This document shows positions 33,054-41,093 of a stretch of DNA of 64,000 bases, one piece after another (position 1 is the stretch's first letter; every line of letters begins with the position of its first letter). Source of the stretch: Myxococcus landrumus (lineage in GTDB: Bacteria > Myxococcota > Myxococcia > Myxococcales > Myxococcaceae); assembly GCF_017301635.1 (NCBI RefSeq), contig NZ_CP071091.1, positions 1,934,001-1,998,000 on the forward strand. The letters run 5' to 3'. The notes beneath the pieces were generated by a model. The model saw nothing but the letters and a program-made list of their open reading frames with translations, did no database searches and was not told the origin of the DNA. Made by a program: the position numbers and the translations under genes.

Positions 33054-34022
33054 CTACTCCTCCTTCGCGAGCGAGTCCACCTGCTCCTGGAGCCCTCCCA
33101 GCTCCTCGAAGAAGGACTCCATGGGCTGGGCGCGGGCCAGCCTGAGCGCGGGGGGCAGGAGCGTGCGGGAGAAGTCCAGGGAGGTGCTGAAGGGCTCGTT
33201 GCCCAGCAGGTCATCCGCCCGGGACAGCGCGCCAAAGGCCAGCGTCACCACGACCAGCACTCGCACCAGCCTCGCCGGCTCCCACCGGGCCACGTAGCGC
33301 AGGTGCCAGAACAGGCCGACGCCCATGAGCACCAGGAACGTCACGTGGTGCAGCCAGACGAGTCCGGAGCCCCATCCCAGGCTGAAGCCCAGCGCCGACA
33401 ACACGGGCGGCAGCGCGACGGCGGCCAGCAACACCAGGCTGCCGATGGTGGCGTGGGTGCGGTAGTGGAACTGGCGCCGGGAGATGCGGCTGGCCACGGC
33501 CCAGCCTCCCGCCCACAACAGCGTGAGCGTGAGCGGCATTACCAGGGCCATCGTCAGCGCGCCCCAGTCCGTGCGGCCGTAGTTGCCCAGGTGCGACTCG
33601 AGCGCGCTCACCGCCAGCAGGGCCAGCATCGCCAGCGGGAAGGCCCGCGCATGCTCGAACCAGCGCTCGCGAGGCGCCGTGGGCGCGGACGTCACCACGG
33701 TCTCCGGCACCGCGTGGTTGCGCCCCCGGAAGCGCAGCACCGTGTCCCCCACCGCCACGCGCGTATCCGGCGCCACCTCCAGCTCCGCCAGCCGCGCCCA
33801 GGAGTCCACGCGCCAGGTGCCGTTGTGGCTGCCCGCGTCGCGCACCACGAGCACTCCATCCTCGCGCCGCTCGATGCGCAGGTGCTCCGGGGACACCTTC
33901 GGGTCATCCAGGATGACGTCGTTCGAGTACGCGCGCCCCACCGTCGCGGGGAAGCGCTCCAGCCGGTGACGCGCGTGGACGGAATCGCCCTCCACCACCT
34001 CGACGAAAATCACTTCGTCCAC
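33054..34022 (-). CDS. FHA-domain integral membrane protein
   Basis: A 322-residue protein. Residues 1-100 form an FHA phosphothreonine-binding domain (VGRAYSNDVILDD, SPEHLRIE, DAGSHNGTWRV). After a linker come about five hydrophobic segments between residues 125 and 255, then a C-terminal soluble tail ending in QVDSLAKEE. It should sit in the inner membrane with FHA in the cytoplasm, reading Ser/Thr-kinase signals. Its ATG overlaps the end of the upstream protease gene by 13 bp, so the two are co-transcribed and probably translationally coupled. The membrane part is not recognised as a known transporter. Confidence 0.85.
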   Translation of the reverse strand: MDEVIFVEVVEGDSVHARHRLERFPATVGRAYSNDVILDDPKVSPEHLRIERREDGVLVVRDAGSHNGTWRVDSWARLAELEVAPDTRVAVGDTVLRFRGRNHAVPETVVTSAPTAPRERWFEHARAFPLAMLALLAVSALESHLGNYGRTDWGALTMALVMPLTLTLLWAGGWAVASRISRRQFHYRTHATIGSLVLLAAVALPPVLSALGFSLGWGSGLVWLHHVTFLVLMGVGLFWHLRYVARWEPARLVRVLVVVTLAFGALSRADDLLGNEPFSTSLDFSRTLLPPALRLARAQPMESFFEELGGLQEQVDSLAKEE

Positions 34023-35332
34023 GACAACCCCTCCAGGTAGCGGCGAGCCAGCTTGCGCGCGTTGTCCGCCGTGAAGCCGCCCAGCGTGAGGCTGGTGTCG
34101 ACGCCGCTCGTGCTGGCGTTGAGCGCGGCGGCGCGCAGCACCAGGTCATAGAGGCCCGGGAAGCGCTTGTAGGCGCGCAGGCACATCGCGGCGCGCACGG
34201 GCAGCCCCTCCACGTCCACGAACTCCGTCGTGCACCGGAAGTTGGTGACGTCCTCGCGCGACGCCTCCACCGTGTCCGGGTCCTGGGAGAACAGCGCGCT
34301 GTAGAGCGCGGAGAAGCGCAGCGCGCCCAGCTTCTGGCTGGAGGCCTGCTGGTGCAGGAAGGCCACCACGCCCGTGCGGTGGCGCGAGGACAGGTAGATG
34401 TCCTCCTCCGAGGAGCACTGGTAGTTGGTCACCGTGTACGGCACCTCCGGCTCATGCGGCGTGTCGCCCCAGCACTTGAGGAAGGGAATCCAGCGCCCCG
34501 GCACGTGGTAGCTGCCCAGCCGGTGCTTGGGCAGCGCCGCCGCGAGCATCTGCTCGGTGAGCCGCTGCTGGTTCTCGATGAGCTGCGCGCGCACCGACTC
34601 GACGAGCGGCGCGGCCTCATCGGCCTTCGCCTGGAGCGCTCGCGCCAGCAGCGCACTCGCGCGCTTCACGGGCACCAGGAAGCCCAACTGATTTCCCATG
34701 GTGGCCACGTTGACGCCCACCACCGTCCCCTGTCCGGTGAGCGTGGGCCCGCCGCTCATGCCCGGGTTGATGGCGCCGCTGAAGTGGACGCGCTCATAGA
34801 GCGAGTCCTGGATGAAGCCGTTGTAGGTCCCCTCGACGATGGTGGTGCCCAGGTCGTGTGGGTTCCCCATGGCGAACAAGCGCGTGCCCTGCGGCGGCTC
34901 GCGGTCCTCCAGCATGAAGAAGTCCTTCACGCCCGCCTCCATCCGGATGACGGCGAGGTCATGCACGACGTCCACGTCCACCAGCTTCGCGGGGACCGGC
35001 TCGCCGCCACTGCGCAGGACGAGCTCCGCGGTGTAGTCCTCCGGGTGGAGCACCACGTCCGAAATCACGTGGTAGTTCGTGATGGCGTGGCCCTGCGCGG
35101 AGACGAAGAAGGCCGAGCCGATGGACGACCGCGTGCCCGAGCGCCGCTCGATGATGCGCACCTGCGCGACGCGGTTCTGGATGCGCTGGAACAGCTCATG
35201 CGTGGCCGGAGGCAGCACGGCGGGAACCGGCGCCACGGGCAGTTCGCTTTCAGCGGGTGATGGGACATCCGGCTCGACCGGGGCGGCCGACGGCGCCTGC
35301 CCCAGCACGGCGACGAGAAGGAGGACGAACAT
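34010..35332 (-). CDS. Exported trypsin-like serine protease (S1C/DegP-like, no PDZ)
   Basis: A 440-residue protein with a short signal peptide (MFVLLLVAVLGQAPSA). The catalytic triad is visible: His in NYHVISDV, Asp in VVHDLAVIRM and Ser in NPGMSGGP. The protease core spans about residues 55-235. Instead of a PDZ domain there is a C-terminal region of about 200 residues with paired cysteines (FLKCWGD, NYQCSSEE, NFRCTTEF, AMCLRAY), which I do not recognise and which may form disulfides in the periplasm. The gene overlaps a downstream FHA membrane protein, suggesting a signalling link between periplasmic proteolysis and cytoplasmic phosphorylation (inference). Confidence 0.9.
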   Translation of the reverse strand: MFVLLLVAVLGQAPSAAPVEPDVPSPAESELPVAPVPAVLPPATHELFQRIQNRVAQVRIIERRSGTRSSIGSAFFVSAQGHAITNYHVISDVVLHPEDYTAELVLRSGGEPVPAKLVDVDVVHDLAVIRMEAGVKDFFMLEDREPPQGTRLFAMGNPHDLGTTIVEGTYNGFIQDSLYERVHFSGAINPGMSGGPTLTGQGTVVGVNVATMGNQLGFLVPVKRASALLARALQAKADEAAPLVESVRAQLIENQQRLTEQMLAAALPKHRLGSYHVPGRWIPFLKCWGDTPHEPEVPYTVTNYQCSSEEDIYLSSRHRTGVVAFLHQQASSQKLGALRFSALYSALFSQDPDTVEASREDVTNFRCTTEFVDVEGLPVRAAMCLRAYKRFPGLYDLVLRAAALNASTSGVDTSLTLGGFTADNARKLARRYLEGLSWTK

Positions 35333-35449
35333 GGATGCGGCGCACGCTATCCCAGCACCCGGCGGGTGGGGATCATCCTCCAGCGCCCAGGAGAAGCCCC
35401 CGTGCGCTCGCCGCCCCCCGTGCCCCAGGAGCGGCGCGCCTGGCCCGGC

Positions 35450-36157
35450 TCAGCCCTCGGGAGCCTCCCGCTTGCGCCGCCAGGCCGCGTACGAGGCCAG
35501 CAACGCTCCCGCCAGCGCGCCCGCGAGCGCCCCCAACACCCGGCGAGGAACCACCCCGGGCGCCGTCGTCGGCTCCAACCGGAAGGTCTCCAGCGACGCA
35601 CGCACGCCGGGCGCCAGCGACTCCCACCGCACCGCGGGCGCGCTCACCACCACCACCGCGTGGCGCCCCTCGGAGGCGAGCCCCGCCACCAGCACCGTGC
35701 GCACCTGTCCCGCGTCGCGCAGCGTGCCCAGCACCTCCACCCGTGGCGCCACGCCCCCCACCCGGTCCACCCGCTCCGGCGCCAGCGACATCCCCAGCTC
35801 CCGCTGGAAGTGCTGCATCACCGCCGAGGCGAAGTCGTCACGCTCCGCGGGACTGGCGGAGAAGCCTCGCTCCACCACGGACACCAGCATCATCGCCGCG
35901 TCGGGCCCCTCGCCATCCGACAGCGCCGCCGACAACGCCCGCCCCGCCTCCGGATCCAACGACACCGCCCCCGCCACCGAACCCGCGTAGGGCTCCCACC
36001 GCACCATGTGGAAGCCCTCCGGCGGCCGCAGCACGTAGCCATCCCGCCGCAGCTCGGAGCCGAGCGCGCCCGACCACAACAACCATCCCCCTGCGACCCA
36101 CGCGAGATTCACCCCTCGAGCATAGAGCCACCCCACGCCTCGCGCAGGCACGCGCAT
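35450..36157 (-). CDS. Membrane-anchored hypothetical protein
   Basis: About 235 residues. An N-terminal hydrophobic signal/anchor (VAGGWLLWSGALG) is followed by a globular part (about 45-190) and a C-terminal transmembrane segment (LGALAGALAGALLASYAAW) ending in a basic tail KRKREAPEG. The topology suggests a periplasmic domain tethered at the C-terminus. No known domain is recognised. ATG 36157 is used, but GTG 36112 just before the hydrophobic stretch is also possible; further upstream in-frame sequence lacks signal character. The divergent neighbour starts 114 bp away. Confidence 0.7.
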   Translation of the reverse strand: MRVPARGVGWLYARGVNLAWVAGGWLLWSGALGSELRRDGYVLRPPEGFHMVRWEPYAGSVAGAVSLDPEAGRALSAALSDGEGPDAAMMLVSVVERGFSASPAERDDFASAVMQHFQRELGMSLAPERVDRVGGVAPRVEVLGTLRDAGQVRTVLVAGLASEGRHAVVVVSAPAVRWESLAPGVRASLETFRLEPTTAPGVVPRRVLGALAGALAGALLASYAAWRRKREAPEG

Positions 36158-36270
36158 CCTCGAGCAACTCGGCACAAACGAGACAAACGAGCGAAGGGGC
36201 CCGGAGTGGGCCACACCCCAGGCGCCTTCGTTGTGACTTCCCGGAGCAGCGCGGGTAACGTGCCGCCGAG

Positions 36271-36753
36271 ATGACTCCTGCAGCCCGGGTGGAGATGGAG
36301 GCGCGCGCCGACCGAGCCCTGCGTCGAGGCGAGCTCGCCGAGGCCCTCCACCTCTACGAGACGCTGGCGCACGCCTTTCCCCAGGACACCGTGCTGGCGG
36401 ACAAGCTCGCCCAGTTGCGTGAGTCACTCCAACCCCTGGAGCTCCAGACGCTGGAGGCCTCGCGTCCACCCGAGGAGCCGGAGCTGCCGCTCGGTCCGTC
36501 CTCACCCGCCCAGGAGGGCGAGCGGCTGTTCGCCCTGGGAGACTACGTGGGGGCCGCCGCCGCCTACCGCCGCGCCCTCCAGGAGCGCCCCGACAACGAG
36601 CTCTTCAAGGAAAGGCTGATCGAGCTCTATCGAATGGCGCGCGAGATGCCCCTACAATCCCCGACAGACAAGGCACTGCCCAAGGCACCGCAGCCTCGCC
36701 TGCAAGCCCTGCTGGACAGGGTCGCGTCTCGTCGCCGCCTCAAGCGGGACTGA
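36271..36753 (+). CDS. Small TPR-like protein
   Basis: A 160-residue soluble protein with two tetratricopeptide-like helical hairpins, at residues 8-50 (ADRALRRGELAEALHLYETL) and 88-122 (GERLFALGDYVGAAAAYRRA), joined by a Pro/Glu-rich linker, with a basic C-terminus (RVASRRRLKRD). It is likely a protein-interaction adaptor. It is transcribed toward pfk but separated from it by 141 bp, so not clearly in that operon. Confidence 0.8.
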   Translation: MTPAARVEMEARADRALRRGELAEALHLYETLAHAFPQDTVLADKLAQLRESLQPLELQTLEASRPPEEPELPLGPSSPAQEGERLFALGDYVGAAAAYRRALQERPDNELFKERLIELYRMAREMPLQSPTDKALPKAPQPRLQALLDRVASRRRLKRD

Positions 36754-36894
36754 TGGAAGCTCGCGTTTCCACTCGGAAATCCACCGGACCCGGCGATTCG
36801 CGCGTTGCACCTCGGCGGTAGGGCCTCCTATCATCAGGTCCGACGTCGCTGTCATGGTGGGCCACCCTCCCTCTGACACCCGCGTCCGACCCCT

Positions 36895-37992
36895 ATGCCC
36901 CGTTCCCTGAGACTCGGAGTCCTCACCGGTGGCGGCGACTGCCCCGGGCTCAACGCGCTCATTCGCGGCCTCGTCAAGCGAGGCACCCACGAGTTCGGCC
37001 ATGAGTTCGTGGGCATCGAGAACGGCTACATGGGGCTGGTGGAGGCCGACCTGACGCGTCCTCTCACCGAGGAGGACACGCGGGGAATCCTGCCCAAGGG
37101 CGGCACCATCCTGGGCACGTCCAACCGGGCCAACCCCTTCATCTACGCGTTCCGGGAGGGCAACCGCTGGGTGGAGCGCGACGTGTCCGACGCGGTGCTG
37201 CGGCGCTGCGAGGAGCTGAAGCTCGACGGCCTCGTCGCGGTGGGGGGCGATGGAACCCTCTCGATTGCCCACCGGCTGAGCGAGAAGGGCCTCAAGGTGG
37301 TCGGCTGCCCGAAGACCATCGACAACGACTTGTGCGGCACGGACCAGACGTTCGGCTTCGACACCGCGCGCCTCATCGTGACCGAGGCTCTGGACCGGCT
37401 GCACTCCACCGCCGAATCCCATGACCGGGTGATGCTGGTGGAGATCATGGGCCGGCATGCGGGCTTCCTCACGCTGGAGAGCGGCCTCGCCGGTGGCGCC
37501 GACGTCATCCTCCTCCCGGAGATTCCCTACCGCGTGGAGTCCATCGTCGAGAAGCTGCGCGCCCGCGCCACGCGCCGCCGCAGCTTCTCCATCATCGCCA
37601 TCTCCGAGGGCGCCTTCCCCGTGGGCGGCACGCTGGCCGTGCTGGACCGGGCGGAGGATGTCCCCGGGCGCGGCGTGGTGAGGCTGGGCGGCTCCGGCAA
37701 GGTGTGCGCGGACCTGTTGGCGCAGCACATCGAGGCGGAGATCCGCGTGAATGTCCTGGGCCACCTCCAGCGCGGCGGCAGTCCCAGCGCGGCGGACCGG
37801 GTGCTGGCCACGCGCTATGGTTGCGGGGTGCTGGACCTGGTGCGCGATGGGAAGTGGGACCACATGGTGGCCCTGCGCGCGGGGGAAATCGTCGCGGTAC
37901 CACTGAGTGAGTCGCGCAAGGAGCGCCGGGTGGACCCTTCCGGCGACCTGGTGCGATTCGCCAAGAGCATGGGCATCAGCTTCGGGGACTGA
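36895..37992 (+). CDS. pfk: 6-phosphofructokinase
   Basis: A 365-residue glycolytic enzyme phosphorylating fructose 6-phosphate. The motifs are clear: LTGGGDCPGLNA (phosphate loop), VGGDGT, PKTIDND (catalytic Asp), MGRHAGFL and QRGGSPSAADR. The pair Gly in GGDGT and Lys in PKTIDND is characteristic of the group with ATP-type Gly104 and PPi-type Lys124 (E. coli numbering) found in some actinomycete enzymes; ATP use is the more likely reading. A kinase gene follows 25 bp downstream, matching the M. xanthus pfk-pkn4 pair, where the kinase phosphorylates and activates PFK. Confidence 0.96.
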   Translation: MPRSLRLGVLTGGGDCPGLNALIRGLVKRGTHEFGHEFVGIENGYMGLVEADLTRPLTEEDTRGILPKGGTILGTSNRANPFIYAFREGNRWVERDVSDAVLRRCEELKLDGLVAVGGDGTLSIAHRLSEKGLKVVGCPKTIDNDLCGTDQTFGFDTARLIVTEALDRLHSTAESHDRVMLVEIMGRHAGFLTLESGLAGGADVILLPEIPYRVESIVEKLRARATRRRSFSIIAISEGAFPVGGTLAVLDRAEDVPGRGVVRLGGSGKVCADLLAQHIEAEIRVNVLGHLQRGGSPSAADRVLATRYGCGVLDLVRDGKWDHMVALRAGEIVAVPLSESRKERRVDPSGDLVRFAKSMGISFGD

Positions 37993-38017
37993 GGAGGGGG
38001 ACGCACTTCCGCGCATC

Positions 38018-40045
38018 ATGACGCTCGTCGGCCGCCATATCGGTCGCTACCGCATCCTCGAGCAACTGGGCTCGGGGGGCATGAGCGTCGTGTACAAAGG
38101 GCTCGACACGGCCCTGGACCGCGAGGTCGCGGTGAAGGTGCTACACCCGCACCTGGCCGGCAAGGATGAATCGCGCCGCAGGCTCGCGCGCGAGGCCCGC
38201 GCGGTGGCCAAGCTGCACCACCCCAACATCCTGGAGGTGTTCGACTTCTCCGCGGCGGACGCGCAGGACGCGTTCATCGTCACCGAGTACATCCGCGGCC
38301 GGACGCTCAAGACGGTCCTGGATGAGGGCCCGTTGGATCCGCCGGAGCTCGCGGCGATGATCATCCACGAGCTGGCGGCGGCGCTCGCGCACGCCCACGA
38401 GGCCGGCGTCATCCACCGCGACCTCAAGCCGGAGAACGTCATGGTGCGCGAGGACGGCGTCCTCAAGCTCATGGACTTCGGCATCGCCCGGCTGCTCGAC
38501 ATCGAGGAGCGGATGACGGTGACGGGCACGCTCGTGGGCTCGCCGGCCCACATGTCCCCGGAGATCATCGAGGGGCTGGAGGCCGGCCCCGCGGCGGACG
38601 TCTTCAGCGTGGGCATCATGTTCTACGCGGCCATGACGGGGCGCCTGCCCTTCTCCGCGCCGAACACCACGGCCACGCTCAAGCGCATCCTCGACGGGGA
38701 CTACGAGGACCCTCGCCGCCGCCTCCCCGCCCTGTCGGACGAGCTGGCGGACATCTGCGCGCGCTGTCTCCAGCGAGACCCCACGCAGCGCTACCCCGAC
38801 GCGGGCAAGCTGCGCGACGCGCTGGCGGACTACCTCGCGGGACTGGGCTTCGCGCGCGTGGGCGAGGAGCTGGTCTCGTTCTTCGCCGACCCCACCTCGT
38901 ACCGGAAGCTGGCCCGGCAGCGCATCGTCGCGGCGCTCCTGGAGCGCGGTGAGCGGATGCTCGCGGAGAAGCGGACGTCGCGCGCGCTCGGGTGCTTGAA
39001 CCAGGTGCTCGCGCTGGATGCGCAGAACACGCGCGCCCTGGGGCTGCTCAAGGGCATCCAGCGCGCCCAGCGGCTCAAGACCTGGCGACGGCGCGGCATC
39101 CGGCTGGTCGTGGGGCTGGTCGCCGCCACCGCCGTGAGCGTCGGTGGCTACAAGGCCTACCAGGCACGCATCGCCTCCACCGAACCGGGGGCGCAGGGCC
39201 CCCACGGCAAGCCCGTCCCCCATGGAGACGACGCCACGGGCGCGAAGCCCCCGGCGGCCCCCTCGGGCACGAACAGCGAGGCACGCGGCGCCCAGGAGAA
39301 TCCTCCCTCTCGCGGCACGCCCCAGGCTCTGGAGGCCGAGCCGGCGCCCAAGGCCGGTGGTGGCACGTCTCGCGAGAGCGCGGCGGGAGCGCCTCGCACG
39401 TCGGACAGCGCGCGCACGGGGAACGTCGTGCCCGCGCGTGGCGCCGCGAGTGACCTGTCCTCGGGACTGGGGAACCGCGGCCAGCGGTCCAACGGGAGCA
39501 GCGTCGCCGAGCGCGCCGTGGAGGACAGCCGCGTGCTGCCGAGCGGCCCGGGCGAGGAGCGCGTCGCGGGGAAGAAGCCCGCGTCGAAGAAGAACTTCGT
39601 GTCCATCCTCGTGCGCCCCTTCGGCACCATCCGCGTGGATGACGGCCCGCCCAGCGCGCAGGCCCTCCAGAAGCACGACGTGGACATCGCACCGGGCCCG
39701 CACACCGTCACCATTTCCTGTCAGTACTGCGAGGACGTGGTGGAGACCATCGACGTCCGCGCGGACGCGGAGAACGTCTTCCACCTCACCGCCCAGCCCA
39801 AGCCGTCTTCGCTGTCGTTCCAGTACGAGCCCGCCGAGGCCACCGTGCGCGTGGGAGATCAGGTGCGCACCGCTCGGGACACGGCGGAGCATCCGTTCGA
39901 GGTTCGCTCGCAGCGAGGCCCCGCGGGCTTCCTGCACACGGTGACGGTCGAAATCTCCCACCCTGGCTTCAAGACGGAGCGATACCCGGTGCAGCTCCGT
40001 CCCGGGGAACCCAAAATCCTGAGCGGGAGCTTGCGCCCCGAATGA
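38018..40045 (+). CDS. pkn4: Pkn4-like transmembrane Ser/Thr protein kinase
   Basis: A 675-residue eukaryotic-like kinase. N-terminal kinase domain (about 10-275): glycine loop LGSGGMSVVYKG, Lys40 (VAVKVL), HRDLKPENV, DFGIARLL and MSPEII. A linker helix region is followed by one transmembrane segment at about 360-380 (VVGLVAATAVSVGGY), a Pro/Gly/Ala-rich low-complexity stretch and a periplasmic C-terminal PEGA-like beta region (SILVRPFGTIRVDDGPP...). ATG 38018 is chosen because it begins MTLVGRHIGRYRILEQ, a standard kinase start; the frame extends further back inside pfk without kinase features. A purine-rich GAGGAGGGGG lies upstream. Gene order and spacing identify it as the Pkn4 counterpart that regulates PFK and glycogen use in M. 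xanthus (family knowledge). Confidence 0.93.
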   Translation: MTLVGRHIGRYRILEQLGSGGMSVVYKGLDTALDREVAVKVLHPHLAGKDESRRRLAREARAVAKLHHPNILEVFDFSAADAQDAFIVTEYIRGRTLKTVLDEGPLDPPELAAMIIHELAAALAHAHEAGVIHRDLKPENVMVREDGVLKLMDFGIARLLDIEERMTVTGTLVGSPAHMSPEIIEGLEAGPAADVFSVGIMFYAAMTGRLPFSAPNTTATLKRILDGDYEDPRRRLPALSDELADICARCLQRDPTQRYPDAGKLRDALADYLAGLGFARVGEELVSFFADPTSYRKLARQRIVAALLERGERMLAEKRTSRALGCLNQVLALDAQNTRALGLLKGIQRAQRLKTWRRRGIRLVVGLVAATAVSVGGYKAYQARIASTEPGAQGPHGKPVPHGDDATGAKPPAAPSGTNSEARGAQENPPSRGTPQALEAEPAPKAGGGTSRESAAGAPRTSDSARTGNVVPARGAASDLSSGLGNRGQRSNGSSVAERAVEDSRVLPSGPGEERVAGKKPASKKNFVSILVRPFGTIRVDDGPPSAQALQKHDVDIAPGPHTVTISCQYCEDVVETIDVRADAENVFHLTAQPKPSSLSFQYEPAEATVRVGDQVRTARDTAEHPFEVRSQRGPAGFLHTVTVEISHPGFKTERYPVQLRPGEPKILSGSLRPE

Positions 40046-41064
40046 ACCGAGGTCTCGCGCTCATCATCCTGTGTCTCGTGCTGTGGCACCCCACCGTCTC
40101 GCTCGCGCAGGACGTCGCGGGAGACCCTGAAGTGGCCGCCCTGCGCGCCAGCTTCGACTACGGCAAGTACGCGGAGGTCCTGGACCGCGCGGGCGCCCGC
40201 ATCGACCGGGGCGGGCTGAGCGAGGACGAGCTGGTGGAGCTGCACAAGCTCGCGGGGCTCGCGGCCTTCAACCTGGGCCGCACCGACGAGGCCTCGCGCC
40301 ACCTGCGCGCCCTGCTCCGGTTGGACCCGGACTTCTCCCTGGACCCGTTCGTCGTGCCGCCCCCGGCCGTGGCGTTCATGGAGGGCATCAAGGGCGAGAT
40401 GGGCAATGAGCTGGAGTTCCTCCGCCAGGAGCGCCGGCTCCGCCAGGAGCGCGAGAAGGCCGAGGCCGAGCGTCGCGAGCGAGAGCGCGTGGAAGCCGAG
40501 GTCCTCCGCCGCCGCGCCGAGGAGCTGGCTGGCCAGGTCACCGTCCGCACGGTGGAGAAGCGCAACTTCCTGGTCAACTTCGTGCCCTTCGGCGCCGGTC
40601 AGTTCCAACAAGGCCGCAACAGCCTGGGCATCGTGTTCGCCGCCACCGAGGGCGCGCTCGCGGTGACGAGCATCATCTCCTACTTCGCCTACGAGTCGCT
40701 CTTCGAGGAGCGCACCATCGAGCTGGACAACGTGCTCGACGAGGATGGCAAGGCGTCCATCACCGTGCGCTTCATCCCCACCAACCGCGAGCGCCAGCGA
40801 GACACCTGGCAGTTGCTCAAGCTGGCGTCGGCCGCGGGCTTCTACACCATCTACGCGCTGGGCGTGGTGGACGCGCTGTACCACCACGAAGACGAAGTGG
40901 TCCGCACCAGCGTCGAGACGCGCGAGGCGCCCGAGGGCGACTCCCCCCGCGCGGGCGTCTCGCTCACCGCGCCCCGGCGCGCCCGCATCCCCCGCCCCGC
41001 CGCCACCGTGGGGCTGTACCCCACCGACGGCGGACTCGGTGCCGCCTTCACCCTTTCCTTCTGA
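40042..41064 (+). CDS. Exported TPR/coiled-coil protein, function unknown
   Basis: A 340-residue protein overlapping the kinase stop by ATGA, so translationally coupled. It has a signal peptide (cleavage after TVSLAQ), a tetratricopeptide-like segment at about 30-105, a charged coiled coil at about 128-165 (RQERRLRQEREKAEAERRER), then FVPFGAGQFQQG with two hydrophobic stretches resembling DUF5683-type membrane segments. The end (VGLYPTDGGLGAAFTLSF) looks like a terminal beta-strand. It probably acts in the cell envelope as a partner or target of the upstream kinase (inference from coupling). Confidence 0.85.
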   Translation: MNRGLALIILCLVLWHPTVSLAQDVAGDPEVAALRASFDYGKYAEVLDRAGARIDRGGLSEDELVELHKLAGLAAFNLGRTDEASRHLRALLRLDPDFSLDPFVVPPPAVAFMEGIKGEMGNELEFLRQERRLRQEREKAEAERRERERVEAEVLRRRAEELAGQVTVRTVEKRNFLVNFVPFGAGQFQQGRNSLGIVFAATEGALAVTSIISYFAYESLFEERTIELDNVLDEDGKASITVRFIPTNRERQRDTWQLLKLASAAGFYTIYALGVVDALYHHEDEVVRTSVETREAPEGDSPRAGVSLTAPRRARIPRPAATVGLYPTDGGLGAAFTLSF

Positions 41065-41093
41065 GCCCTTTTTCTCCAGGTACGTGAAGCCCT

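Noticed and set aside
38141-39961. A 606-codon minus-strand frame opposite the kinase
   Set aside because: No domain, composition typical of a codon-bias shadow; the kinase frame is motif-complete.
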